Source: Andalucia godoyi
Lineage: Eukaryota > Discoba > Jakobea > Jakobida > Andaluciidae
Length of the DNA: 64,000 nucleotides
Direction: 5' to 3'
NCBI GenBank assembly: GCA_009859145.1
Contig: VRVR01000025.1
Span: 199,491 to 263,490 of the forward strand
Part shown: positions 37,268 through 47,539 of the stretch, in pieces
Layout of the letters: every line of letters begins with the position of its first letter
Position numbering within the stretch: the first letter of the stretch is position 1
The notes under the pieces: generated by a model
Told to the model about the DNA's origin: nothing
What the model saw: only the letters and a program-made list of their open reading frames with translations
Databases searched by the model: none
Made by a program: the position numbers and the translations under genes

Positions 37268-40012
37268 ATGTTCCGAGGATTCACATCAAAGACGATTGGA
37301 GGGGTGGGGAATCTGGCGGAGGATGACTGTGCATCGACGACGTCGTCTTCCGACTCTGGCGAGTCGCCTTGTCAGTCGCAAGTGGATGCGTACCCGTTTG
37401 GAGGATCGTTTTCTGCATCGTTGGGGCTTCCGGACCTGTCAAACACATATCCGTATCCACGCAACTACGGCCTGAGCAATGAGTCTCCGCTGTTCTTGGC
37501 TCAGTTTCCGCACACAACGGCGCCACAGGACGCGGAAGAGCCGTCCCTAGTTTCACTCGCGGACCAGTTTTACCCGCCTTCCGTTAGCGAAGTGTTCTCA
37601 TTCGAATATGACTTCTCCGTGTTTTCTGCGATCAACGCGGTGCATTTCGCTACGCCAAAACCGTTCATTCCGTGTTCTGTGCGCGAGTTGTTTTCTGCGG
37701 TGATCGCCGGTGGCGGATTTCATGTCGTTTCTGCACGACCGAAAGGCTGGGACCTGCTGTACCAAGTCATAATGAGTGGGGGGTTTGCAAAAATGTTGCG
37801 TGCCGAACAACAGTGGCGACCAGAGGACGCGACACGCGAGAGGTGCGCGACGACTGCGCGCAATCTGAGCTGCAGTAACCGTGGTGTGGGCATCCTTGCG
37901 CTGGCTCCGGATGATGTCGCCCGTCGCATGGAAAGAGGAACCACGGACCACTTGCTGGAGCCCGAATGTGCATCCGACAGTCACAACCGTTTTCTTCACG
38001 GCTCTGTGCCAACGCTGGAGCACGTTGGTCTACGGCTTCGTTCGTTCTACATGGGAGCGTTGGCGAGCTACGAGTCGCCCCTTGTGTACGAAGCATGCCA
38101 ATGGAATACTAGATCCGTGACGAGTCGCACTGGTCTGTTTGTGCAGGTCGTCGGCTCAAAAAAGCTGTATATTGACATCAAACCGGGAATGCCTGTTTTA
38201 GCTCCCCAGATGGCGCGGGCGTCGTGGTCGCATGCACACGGCGTGTTTACCGTGTATCTTCACTCCTTGTTTACCCCGCTCATCTCGTTGGGCGACTCCG
38301 CTGTCCATTCCAATTCGTCGTATCGCAAGTTTGTCACGAACCTCACGGAGAATTCTCTGTGGGTCGAAGAGACCCGAGAGTTTCTTCCGATTGGTGATAT
38401 CGATCTGTCTCGCGTACCACAAGGGTCTGTCGTTCTGGACGTCGAGAGCGAAAAACTATTGGTATTTTGCTCAGTGCGACGGGCACAGGCGCCGCGAGCT
38501 GCCGCATCTGCATCTGCTACCGGCTCAGCATTTTCGAGCACGCTGAGTGGTTCATTGTCTTCTCCGACGACGGAGACGAATTCTCCGCTGTTCAAACGCG
38601 CGGGGGTTGTTCGAGGTGTGATTTACGGAAAGCTGATCGAGTGCGATCCAGGACTGATGCGAATGTTTGCGGGCGAAGAAGTGGAGACCTCTTTGCATGT
38701 TCGGTTCAAAGTGGCGGATTTCGCAGCGGATTGCATTGTCCGTCCGTACTCCATGCCTGCCCGTAAATTGGCTGTCCGGACGTTCATGTATGCACACTGG
38801 GTGGTGGCGAACGGATACTTGACGGAGGCGGATATTGGAAAGCCGCTGCGGTTCTCATCCGACTTGGATTCGGATTCCGAGGGCGATTCCGAAGCAGAAG
38901 GAGAGGTGAAGACCGAGGCGGTCTCTTCGGATATGCCGATTGACGGATTTGCAGAAATGTCAGACAGCGACATATGTTCAGGGGTCAGCGAGCCCGTATC
39001 AAAGAGCAAACCAGAAGACGAAGTGCTCATCCTGGACGAATTTATATTCTTTGATGCGAATACCGGACAGCTGGTTCCGATCGATGCCATCGTGGATGTT
39101 CGCAAGAAGCAGCAGTATCAGTTGGATCCTGACACGAATGCGCTCTTGGAGTCCCAGGATGCGGTACTCACGAGCGTTCAATCCGTCGCGAAAGGCGGCG
39201 GATCGGATGCGTCGGCAACTCCAAACATTCTCGTAAGTGCGTGCGGGCGCATACTGTCGTCCATGCCTCTGCCGCATGTTGACTGCTCCAAACCGCTGTT
39301 CCTTGCGCAGATTACCGAGTGGTCTGTCCAGTACACCGGCATCCTTTCATTGTGGGTTCTGTCGTCCTCGGACCAATGGTACGTTCTCGGAAACCCTCAT
39401 CCAAGCTATGTGCCCATGTACCGCCGCATCCACCAGCGGATGTCTTGGGAAGTGGGAATCTTCAATGCGATCCTTGACGCGCGTCCTGAACGATCGCCAA
39501 GATCGCGGAGCCCGGCGGAAGACGCCGATGATGATGACCAGCAGCTATCTGTATTTGCACTCGTTGACATTGTAGTTCGATCCTTTGGGGGGCGTCTTGA
39601 ATGGATGTTTGACCGACTATTGCTCGAGGACGTCCGAAAGTCTCTTGCGAAGTTTTATGAAGACGGCGACGAGCCGTTTCCGGCTTGCGTCTCTGAATTT
39701 TTCACCATGATCGAGAACCCGCAGCGTCTTATTGCAAGTGCGTCCTCTGCCGGGGTGCTCAGTGCCATCCAGTCCGATGCAAAGAGCATCCATCGTGCAG
39801 TCCTGTCTCGTAAGGAGGTCTTGTCTTCCGAGTCGCGGTGTATGGTGGCAGAGCATGCGCGGGTTCGAACGATTTCCGAGGCTATCGAAGCGAACGCGGC
39901 GTCCAAAGCCAGGAATCCGTGCCGCATCCCCGGCCCCTTTGACATTGCGCATCCAGACTTCCACCGGCCGCAGTCCATCGGGAGTACTATCCAGCAACAA
40001 GACAAGCAATGA
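37268..40012 (+). CDS. RFTS (DNMT1 replication-foci)-like domain protein without methyltransferase
   Basis: This 914-residue protein has an RFTS-like part at about residues 585-800. It reads LDEFIFFDANTGQLVPIDAI, then LAQITEWSVQYTG, a beta hairpin with SSDQWYVLGNPHPSYVPMYR, and a helical tail. This recalls the DNMT1-RFD fold, where a typical pattern is a charged/aromatic hairpin plus ITEW. The N-terminal 500 residues include a compact region (about 250-400) I cannot place. An acidic stretch (about 540-575) follows. No cytosine methyltransferase motifs (PC, ENV, QRR) occur anywhere. In DNMT1 the RFTS recognises ubiquitinated histone H3 and autoinhibits the enzyme, so a chromatin-reader role is possible. 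The domain call is moderate and the function unknown. Confidence 0.6.
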   Translation: MFRGFTSKTIGGVGNLAEDDCASTTSSSDSGESPCQSQVDAYPFGGSFSASLGLPDLSNTYPYPRNYGLSNESPLFLAQFPHTTAPQDAEEPSLVSLADQFYPPSVSEVFSFEYDFSVFSAINAVHFATPKPFIPCSVRELFSAVIAGGGFHVVSARPKGWDLLYQVIMSGGFAKMLRAEQQWRPEDATRERCATTARNLSCSNRGVGILALAPDDVARRMERGTTDHLLEPECASDSHNRFLHGSVPTLEHVGLRLRSFYMGALASYESPLVYEACQWNTRSVTSRTGLFVQVVGSKKLYIDIKPGMPVLAPQMARASWSHAHGVFTVYLHSLFTPLISLGDSAVHSNSSYRKFVTNLTENSLWVEETREFLPIGDIDLSRVPQGSVVLDVESEKLLVFCSVRRAQAPRAAASASATGSAFSSTLSGSLSSPTTETNSPLFKRAGVVRGVIYGKLIECDPGLMRMFAGEEVETSLHVRFKVADFAADCIVRPYSMPARKLAVRTFMYAHWVVANGYLTEADIGKPLRFSSDLDSDSEGDSEAEGEVKTEAVSSDMPIDGFAEMSDSDICSGVSEPVSKSKPEDEVLILDEFIFFDANTGQLVPIDAIVDVRKKQQYQLDPDTNALLESQDAVLTSVQSVAKGGGSDASATPNILVSACGRILSSMPLPHVDCSKPLFLAQITEWSVQYTGILSLWVLSSSDQWYVLGNPHPSYVPMYRRIHQRMSWEVGIFNAILDARPERSPRSRSPAEDADDDDQQLSVFALVDIVVRSFGGRLEWMFDRLLLEDVRKSLAKFYEDGDEPFPACVSEFFTMIENPQRLIASASSAGVLSAIQSDAKSIHRAVLSRKEVLSSESRCMVAEHARVRTISEAIEANAASKARNPCRIPGPFDIAHPDFHRPQSIGSTIQQQDKQ

Positions 40013-40101
40013 CACCACCTGGCACATGCACCAACGCAGACGCCGACAATGGCAACATAAAAAGAAAGAAAAAGAAAGATAAAGAAAAGGACCAGGATCG
40101 T

Positions 40102-41447
<1,346 letters not shown>

Positions 41448-44219
41448 TTGGAAATGAAAAGTAGCAGTTTTGATTCGGGCTCTTCCTCTTCGTCTTCGTC
41501 GTCTGCAAGTACATTATCACCACCCAATAGCGGCGGCGCCAGCAGCAGCAGTGGGAGTAGCAGCAGCAGCAGTGGGAGTAGCAGTGGTGCTGGAGGTGGT
41601 TCATCTGGAGGCGAGCCGTCCAAGGCCAGTCGTCGGATGCAGAATATTGCGTGGATTGACCCGCCGCGGTTTTTTGGGGTTGTAGAACAGCAGATTGAGT
41701 CGCTTCGGATCTATGCAGAGTACTTGCAGGAGCGATCGCACATTGAAGAGCGGTACGCAAAGTCGCTTTCGTCACTCGAAAAACAGACGCTATGCAAACT
41801 GGATCTTTTCATCGGGGGCGACTCGCTCAAAAGAACGGCTGGGGCATGCCACGAGGAAATCGATGCGACTGCGACCGCGCATTACCATCTGTCTTCTGCA
41901 TTAACGACAGCTGTCGTGCCTGTGCTCCTGACCGCGCACAGAGAACACACTGCAAAGTTCAAGGCGACGACCATCGAGCTTTCACGACTCGACAAGCAGT
42001 TTGCAAGCGTGCGGACGTACACAGAAAAGTCGAGAGAAAAGTACTGCAAGGCTTGCAAGGCTGTCGAGTCTGCGCTGGATAAACACGGGCTGTCCGCGTA
42101 TGCAATTCGATCTTATATGGATTCCATGTCGATGCCACATTCTTCATCGTCATCTGCATCGTCGTCTTCATTGTCTTCTTCTTTATCATCATCGACGTCC
42201 TCGTCGTCGTCATCATCATCATCATCATCGTCATCGACGTCCTCGTCATTACCAACGCTACACCAATCATCGTCGTCAGCATCGTCGTCGTCGTCAGGGT
42301 CGCTCGCTACTCAAGGAAGTTCCAGCAGTGGAAACACAGAGAGTTTTGGATTGTTTCGAGGGAAGAGCAGCGGCGAGGAAAAGACAGCAAAGCTTGTAAT
42401 GGATGCGATTTCTGCAGAGAAGCAGTACAAGGAAGCTGTTTCGCAGTTTGAGCATTTTAAGAAAGTGATGTTTCGATCAAGACAGGAGATTTTTTGTACA
42501 TTGGCGCAGATCTTACGTGGTGCCATCAACGCCTTGCACTCGTCAGCAGTGCACGCGACTTCCTCGTTCTGTGCGCTTCCGAAATCTTTGTTTGAGTCCA
42601 CGCAAAATGCAATGGACGTCGCGCGGGAATCGCGGTCCGAAGAAGATGTCAGATCTTGTGTGCTTGGCTGTCTCTCGCGCACTTCTCGAATTTCGTCTCC
42701 TTCTGCAAAGCCGTCCATGAGCCACTCTGGTTCATGGTCTTTGCTGAACGCGCCGTTTTCGTCAGCTGCTGGCAGTTCGACGAACTCACAAGGAAGCTCG
42801 GCTTCCTCGACCAGGACAATGTCTCCCAACCACCCAGCATTTGGTTCTCCTGCGCCTGGACACGGAACTGGCCCTGGTCCTGGCAGTCGTGGTGCGTCTG
42901 CGTCACCATCGAATGCAAGTGCTTCGGATCTCATCTCGGTTTCCCCATTTCCTTATGATGGTGAAGACCGATTTCCGATCTTGGCGAACGAAGACTTTTC
43001 CATCTCTGAGAATGCCTTCTCCGTCACACAAGTTTCCCAATCGAGTGTTCGGCTGTTGGAGCGTTGCTTTGTCGACTATGATGAGCAGTTTATGATCCGC
43101 TTTGTTCCGTATGACGGTGTTCGACCTTGGGGAGATGTTCCTTCTTCTTCTTCTTCTTCTTCTTCTTCTTCTTTTTCTGGCTCAGCATCATCGTCCATGA
43201 CCTCCGGTCTTGGTGCGTCGGCATCGTCAGGCACATTGACAGCGTCAAATTCACGGACATCATCTTTGGTGAGCCACGTGGATGCAAATGCCGGGAGCAG
43301 TGGAGACGCAGCGGTGTTTTCCCCCATTTCAAGACCGCCTGGCTCTTCTGACGGACTCGATTCACAGTCTTCTTCGGCATTGAATCCAGCGAGTATTACG
43401 GACCGCGGCAACAGCCGTCCGCAGTCTCCTGAAACATCTGCCGTGAGTCCCGAAACTGCAAAATATGAGCAGTTGGAGAGCATGCATGTGATTGCGCTTC
43501 TGTCCTCCAATCTTTCAGTCAAGGATTTTCATGTCCAGTTTCTCATGGAGTGCATGTCGTCGAAAGACGGTCGTCTTGCATTGTGCAGAATTCTCAACAT
43601 GGCTCGTGTTGAGCACGGAAAGCGGCAACTGCAGCTTGATTCTTATCACTCGCTGGTTGCACTGTTTGCAAAGGCGCTGGATGAACTGACTGTTGTTGTC
43701 GATGCCCGCTGTGCTCGGCTGCTTATCAACATGGCCCAGACGTACTTTTACGTCCTGGAGAATGGGACGCACCGCTACGTCTCTGAGGAACTCAAATCTC
43801 ATCCTACGCTCCAGGACATGCGCTTTTGGGAAGCGGCCTTCTTTGATGCCGTTCAGTGTGAGAAGGATCGGACCAGGCAAAACCCATCGCATGGTCCGTC
43901 TTCTGCCCATGCAATGCAGGTGCACCAAGCCTCGCTACCTGCCACTTCTTCCAATGCAAGCGGATCGGCGGCGGCGAACAATGCTGCTGCACTTCGTTCG
44001 TGGAAGCAGCTGGACGAAGCAGCGCGAGCCGAGCAACTTGTGCACGAGGAAAACACCGTCTTTGGCCAGCTTACATCCTATGCCTTCAACATGCCGCTCT
44101 TCGGAGTGTCGACCGCGAAAACCGCCGCGTTCATTGAAAAGATGTGCAACATCCACGAGCTCAATGATGCGTATCGTCTGACTCTCAAGTCCCAATTCGA
44201 TCCTCACCACTCTTCGTAA
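41448..44219 (+). CDS. F-BAR domain protein fused to an SBF2/KIAA0513-like domain
   Basis: This is a 923-residue protein. After a Ser/Gly leader (1-60), an FCH/F-BAR domain begins near 66 (FFGVVEQQIESLRIYAEYLQ, then ERSHIEERYAKSL) and continues to about 420. It is interrupted by a long polySer loop (about 228-295, coded by TCA/TCG repeats). A low-complexity stretch leads to a C-terminal helical region (about 672-923) with ALCRILNMAR, LINMAQTYFYV, RFWEAAFFDAVQ and EENTVFGQLTSYAFNMPLFG. This is the pattern I associate with the SBF2 domain (MTMR5/13, KIAA0513). F-BAR dimers bend membranes in endocytosis and actin remodelling. The second domain's role is obscure. Confidence 0.68.
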   Translation: MEMKSSSFDSGSSSSSSSSASTLSPPNSGGASSSSGSSSSSSGSSSGAGGGSSGGEPSKASRRMQNIAWIDPPRFFGVVEQQIESLRIYAEYLQERSHIEERYAKSLSSLEKQTLCKLDLFIGGDSLKRTAGACHEEIDATATAHYHLSSALTTAVVPVLLTAHREHTAKFKATTIELSRLDKQFASVRTYTEKSREKYCKACKAVESALDKHGLSAYAIRSYMDSMSMPHSSSSSASSSSLSSSLSSSTSSSSSSSSSSSSSTSSSLPTLHQSSSSASSSSSGSLATQGSSSSGNTESFGLFRGKSSGEEKTAKLVMDAISAEKQYKEAVSQFEHFKKVMFRSRQEIFCTLAQILRGAINALHSSAVHATSSFCALPKSLFESTQNAMDVARESRSEEDVRSCVLGCLSRTSRISSPSAKPSMSHSGSWSLLNAPFSSAAGSSTNSQGSSASSTRTMSPNHPAFGSPAPGHGTGPGPGSRGASASPSNASASDLISVSPFPYDGEDRFPILANEDFSISENAFSVTQVSQSSVRLLERCFVDYDEQFMIRFVPYDGVRPWGDVPSSSSSSSSSSFSGSASSSMTSGLGASASSGTLTASNSRTSSLVSHVDANAGSSGDAAVFSPISRPPGSSDGLDSQSSSALNPASITDRGNSRPQSPETSAVSPETAKYEQLESMHVIALLSSNLSVKDFHVQFLMECMSSKDGRLALCRILNMARVEHGKRQLQLDSYHSLVALFAKALDELTVVVDARCARLLINMAQTYFYVLENGTHRYVSEELKSHPTLQDMRFWEAAFFDAVQCEKDRTRQNPSHGPSSAHAMQVHQASLPATSSNASGSAAANNAAALRSWKQLDEAARAEQLVHEENTVFGQLTSYAFNMPLFGVSTAKTAAFIEKMCNIHELNDAYRLTLKSQFDPHHSS

Positions 44220-44457
44220 CTGTATCTTTTTATTAATTATCATTGCCATTTGATTTCATATTTTATTTGATTTCATATTATTTTTCTTTTTCTTTTCTTT
44301 TCTTTTTTGCGTCTTTACAAAAGCCATGCTGGCTCCTGAAGAATACTCTATGATGGCTATAAATTACACTACAGGAATTGAATGATTCCTTATGAGCGCA
44401 TTATTTTTTTAATTTTAATTTGAAAAGACGTCGTTTGTCGCTGTACAGTATGCAAAG

Positions 44458-44494
44458 AAAGAAAGAGAGAGAGAGAGAGAAAGAGAGAGAGGTT
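44458..44494 (+). repeat. (GA)n microsatellite between two convergent genes
   Basis: A GA-dominated run with GAAA interruptions lies in the 279-base gap between the F-BAR and TRAPPC4 stops. On the TRAPPC4 sense strand it is a (CT)n run just after the stop. Confidence 0.8.
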
Positions 44495-44498
44495 ACTA

Positions 44499-44906
44499 CT
44501 ACTTGTTCGACTCAGCCATAAGATGTGAGATGTGTTGTTCCCACAGCTCGACGCGGATCGGCATGTCGAGTTCATAGAATGGGTTTTTGCAGACATAGTC
44601 CGCAAAGATTTCGTAGATGGACGCGAGCAGGAGGTCGACGTTGGCGTGTTTTGGATCGACAATGACGAAAAACTTGAACCCTGTCAACGTCTGTAGACAG
44701 TGCAGCCGAAATGCATCCGTGTCCACTACGGTGATTCCGCCGCGACCCGCAACCGGCGCAAGCTCGTTTGAGATTGCGTGCATCGAGTGAAACGTCGATG
44801 CGAGGCGCAGATACGCGTTTCCATCCAGTTTCGGCACATCCATAAAATCCGAATTGTAGATCAGACCGCCAGATCGATTGATCACATACAGAGAATACAC
44901 CACCAT
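44499..44906 (-). CDS. TRAPPC4: TRAPPC4 (Trs23) core subunit of the TRAPP complex
   Basis: The frame extends up to 44984, but the family start is the ATG at 44906 (MVVYSLYVINRSGGLIYNSD; human begins MAIFSVYVVNKAGGLIYQ). The 135-residue product has the longin-like sedlin fold: LASTFHSMHAI, then FRLHCLQTLTGFKFFVIVDP, then KNPFYELDMPIRVELWEQ. The human protein is 219 residues because it carries a PDZ-like insertion, and here that insertion is absent. TRAPPC4 is part of the TRAPP core that activates Rab1 (Ypt1) for ER-Golgi and autophagy traffic. The first 12 residues contain the hydrophobic strand typical of longins. Assignment is strong. Confidence 0.92.
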   Translation of the reverse strand: MVVYSLYVINRSGGLIYNSDFMDVPKLDGNAYLRLASTFHSMHAISNELAPVAGRGGITVVDTDAFRLHCLQTLTGFKFFVIVDPKHANVDLLLASIYEIFADYVCKNPFYELDMPIRVELWEQHISHLMAESNK

Positions 44907-44939
44907 GACCCTCGAACACTCGCTCTTCCTCTGCCCAGC

Positions 44940-45064
44940 AACCCTAACCTTCTCTGCCCACACGCTTCCCAAAAAACAATCCATCAGAATCTCCCAAGCT
45001 CTCGATCGGTAAACCCCTCCAGTTTCCCTTTTCCCCTAACCCAGCAAGTCGGATTAGGGTTAGA
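44940..45064. repeat. Telomere-like CCCTAA/TTAGGG motifs upstream of TRAPPC4
   Basis: Short telomere-type motifs occur here: aaccctaacc at 44940-44949, cccctaaccc at 45033-45042 and attagggttag at 45053-45063. The last two are in opposite orientation and could form a small hairpin. They lie within 160 bases upstream of the TRAPPC4 ATG. They may be telo-box-like promoter elements or chance. Single motifs, not an array. Confidence 0.45.
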
Positions 45065-45195
45065 TCCTCTTTGTATTTTCTTTTTTTGCAGGTGCTTGCT
45101 TCTACGACAGGGAGGCTCTTGTTAGGAAACGTTTGCCCGATTACGACGGCTTTTTCATATTTTTTACATCGAAACGAGGGGAAATCTGGGGGAGT

Positions 45196-45492
45196 TTAGA
45201 GATACCGAGTAGGGGGCTCGTTGTTTGAGGTGACGGAGGAAAGGGCGGCGGAGAGGGACTCGATGACCTGCGCGGTCTTTGCCTCGGAGCACTCGAGCAC
45301 AGCGGTGCGTTCTTCGCCGGAAGTGTGCATCAAGTGTAACGTCAATCGCACAGTTTTTGCAACGCCGTCCATATCTGCTGTAGTTGAGGATCCCTTGGCA
45401 AGCGCAATCGACGACGACGAGACAGTCAGCCGCGACGACCAGTCAAAGTCCACGAGTCGATACTCGGCAAGCGAATACCCAGTCGCCGCCAT
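45196..45492 (-). CDS. COMM-domain protein, COMM domain only
   Basis: The frame is open to 45726, but the domain and a clean ATG place the start at 45492 (98 residues). Almost the whole product is a COMM domain. It opens YRLVDFDWSSRLTVSSSSI, has a middle TVRLTLHLMHTSGEERTAVLE and ends with a helix ESLSAALSSV. This follows the COMMD pattern D-[FV]-D-W...SS..., then a long amphipathic strand, then a helix. COMMD proteins form the Commander complex with CCDC22/CCDC93 and retromer-like Retriever, recycling membrane proteins from endosomes. Which of COMMD1-10 it corresponds to cannot be told; the COMM-only length and DFDW motif make COMMD7/8-like candidates. Confidence 0.75.
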   Translation of the reverse strand: MAATGYSLAEYRLVDFDWSSRLTVSSSSIALAKGSSTTADMDGVAKTVRLTLHLMHTSGEERTAVLECSEAKTAQVIESLSAALSSVTSNNEPPTRYL

Positions 45493-45641
45493 CCTCACGC
45501 GCCAGTCACAAAAAAAAAGTACTTGGAGTGTTAATGTGCAAAAAAAAGAAAACGTTCTGAACACAAATGCAAACGACGGGAATTGAGAAAAGAGAAAGGG
45601 CTTTTGTGCTTTTTCAAACGGACTACAGTACACGGCGTTGA

Positions 45642-47099
45642 CTACAACAGCGGCGGCTGGTTTCGGACGGATATTCGCGTGCGGGGCGAGAGTGCAGTCC
45701 ATTTCTTCCCGGTATCCTTCTCCCACTTCCGAATGAATCTTGATCCGTGGGGGTTATTGCACGACGACGGCAAGTTCGTCGGCATTGGAATGGGAATGGG
45801 AACTCCTGAAACGTAGCTCACTTTTGCTCCGTCCGTTCTCTCGCCGCCTTCCTCCTCGTCCTCGTCCTCCTCGGCGTCGTCATGATCTTTCTCTTTTGCG
45901 TGCTCGTCCGCATCATCACCAACCCCATTCCAGACGTTGTGGCGACTTGATGCTGCAGACGAATCCACTCGCCGTTTCTTGTGCGCTGGCTCGTCCTCTT
46001 CCTCTTCCTCGTCCACATCGTCATCGTCATCGTCATCATCCGCGTCCACACGACCTTCTTGCGGCTGATGCTCGACTGGATGGGACTTCGAGTGTGTCAG
46101 CTCAGTGCGCATTCTTTTATGGGACATCATCGTGAATGCCAGACCGACTGTCTTACGCTTCGATGGATCAATCTCATCCAAAACCGTCCTTCTTGGACCA
46201 ACCGATTTCGGTGGACCAAGCATCGTTCTCGTAGTCCCGCGAGCATCTCTGAACAGACCGCCGCTGCTACCATTTCCAAGCTTTCCATTTTCACTCTCAT
46301 CTTCCGGCTCAGCATCCTGTCGCCGGTCCAAATCATCCATTTCGCACTCAGCATCAAACGAGTCTGCGTCCGCACACCCGGCCCCTAACCGTAACCCAGC
46401 CCCCAGCCCCGACGCAGCCGTAGCATCTGCGGGTTGCTGCTGCAACCTTCGTTGAAACAAGTGCGAAAACTTGGCCTTGAGCAGCCGAGGCCTTTCTCGC
46501 TCATCCTTTGTGCTCTTCTTCACGTCCTCATCACCGTCATCCTCATCATCGTTGTTGTTGTTGTTATCGGAATCCTGGATCGGGGCAGGGAATGTCAGTG
46601 GTTTTCTTAATTCGGGAGAAAGAAGCAGAGAACGAGAGGTTGGGGTTTTTGGAATCGACGGCGTTCCTCTGATGCCCGAAGGTGAAAAGAACGGGGATGC
46701 TCTTCCATTCGTAGCAGCAGTTGACAGTGTCTTTGGAGTCTTGGGCGACATCAGCCCCGGAGTGCCGTGTGGCCCCGCGCAATTAGAATTTGTAGAGTCT
46801 TGCAATGGCGTTCGAGGTTGCTTCCTAAGTGATGGTGAAAACAGAGCCTTTTTCGGAGTCGACATCGCATCCACATTATGATTCTGACTGTCAGTATTGT
46901 TTGCGCCACATGAGAGCAGCGCGTCGGAGATTTCGTCCTTGGAGAGAAGCGGCTTCGGTGCATGGCGGGTCCGAGGTTCGTGTAGTGCATGCACCCGATC
47001 AAAGAACTCGTCGTGCGCCGCCGCCTGCACTGCGTTCTCGTCCTGCACTTCTTCTAAATCACAGTACTTTGGAACATCAAACTCAAAATCCGGATCCAT
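45642..47099 (-). CDS. Pro-directed phosphosite-rich protein with short TPX2-like N-terminal motif, otherwise unrecognised
   Basis: This is a 485-residue, mostly disordered protein. The N-terminus reads MDPDFEFDVPKYCDL, similar in form to the FDAP/FEFSAP segment that precedes the Aurora-A-binding region of TPX2. This is weak evidence. The rest has many S/T-P sites (SPKTPKT, IPKTPTS, GTPGLMSP), polyAsp/Glu runs (about 190-205, 345-365, 395-430), and basic patches (KKRRVD). The end reads FIRKWEKDTGKKWTAL. The many S/T-P motifs suggest a cyclin-dependent kinase substrate, perhaps a spindle or chromatin factor. I do not see TPX2 repeats. Upstream is a long (CT)n run on the + strand, so its own leader is (GA)n. 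Confidence 0.6.
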   Translation of the reverse strand: MDPDFEFDVPKYCDLEEVQDENAVQAAAHDEFFDRVHALHEPRTRHAPKPLLSKDEISDALLSCGANNTDSQNHNVDAMSTPKKALFSPSLRKQPRTPLQDSTNSNCAGPHGTPGLMSPKTPKTLSTAATNGRASPFFSPSGIRGTPSIPKTPTSRSLLLSPELRKPLTFPAPIQDSDNNNNNDDEDDGDEDVKKSTKDERERPRLLKAKFSHLFQRRLQQQPADATAASGLGAGLRLGAGCADADSFDAECEMDDLDRRQDAEPEDESENGKLGNGSSGGLFRDARGTTRTMLGPPKSVGPRRTVLDEIDPSKRKTVGLAFTMMSHKRMRTELTHSKSHPVEHQPQEGRVDADDDDDDDDVDEEEEEDEPAHKKRRVDSSAASSRHNVWNGVGDDADEHAKEKDHDDAEEDEDEEEGGERTDGAKVSYVSGVPIPIPMPTNLPSSCNNPHGSRFIRKWEKDTGKKWTALSPRTRISVRNQPPLL

Positions 47100-47118
47100 T
47101 CTCTTCTTTTCTTCTTGG

Positions 47119-47120
<2 letters not shown>

Positions 47121-47191
<71 letters not shown>
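47121..47191 (+). repeat. (CT)n microsatellite immediately upstream of the S/T-P-rich gene
   Basis: An uninterrupted CT run of about 71 bases lies 22 bases before the minus-strand ATG at 47099. Its complement (GA)n would be the gene's 5' leader. It lies inside a 440-base divergent gap shared with the TBCD gene, and the rest of that gap has AT-rich stretches but no ORF or RNA gene. Confidence 0.92.
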
Positions 47192-47195
<4 letters not shown>

Positions 47196-47539
47196 TGAAT
47201 AATATAAATAACATTATTTGCACTAACAAAATATTATTGCCAACACAGAGTCCTCCGTCGGCTTCAGCGTTTTTTGCTTCCCCTTTTGTGTGGACAAATG
47301 CTGTTGATTAACGGTACAGTACAGCTCTGCATTGTGAGGTTCCATCTAGCATCACCTGAGGCTTTCCGCGCTCTGCAAAACCCTCATTTATTTATTCACT
47401 TGTTTTATGATTATATATGTTTTGCATTGGTTTCCAGTCTTAGTATGTGTGTGATTGTTGGTTATTGTGATTCATTCTTGGGGTTGTTGTGATTCATTCT
47501 TGGGGTTTTAGTATACTCAAAAAAAACGAAGAGAGGGAA
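47192..47539. promoter_or_regulatory. TBCD side of the divergent gap
   Basis: About 350 bases of AT-rich sequence precede the TBCD start, including an almost perfect direct repeat (gtgattcattcttggggtt at 47466-47484 and again at 47487-47505). The next 30 bases are purine-rich (aaaaaacgaagagagggaa) up to the ATG. I see no ORF or RNA gene of its own. Confidence 0.35.

Noticed and set aside
45642-47099. Firm TPX2 assignment for the S/T-P-rich gene
   Set aside because: Only the first 15 residues resemble TPX2; no further TPX2 repeats were seen, so it stays unnamed.
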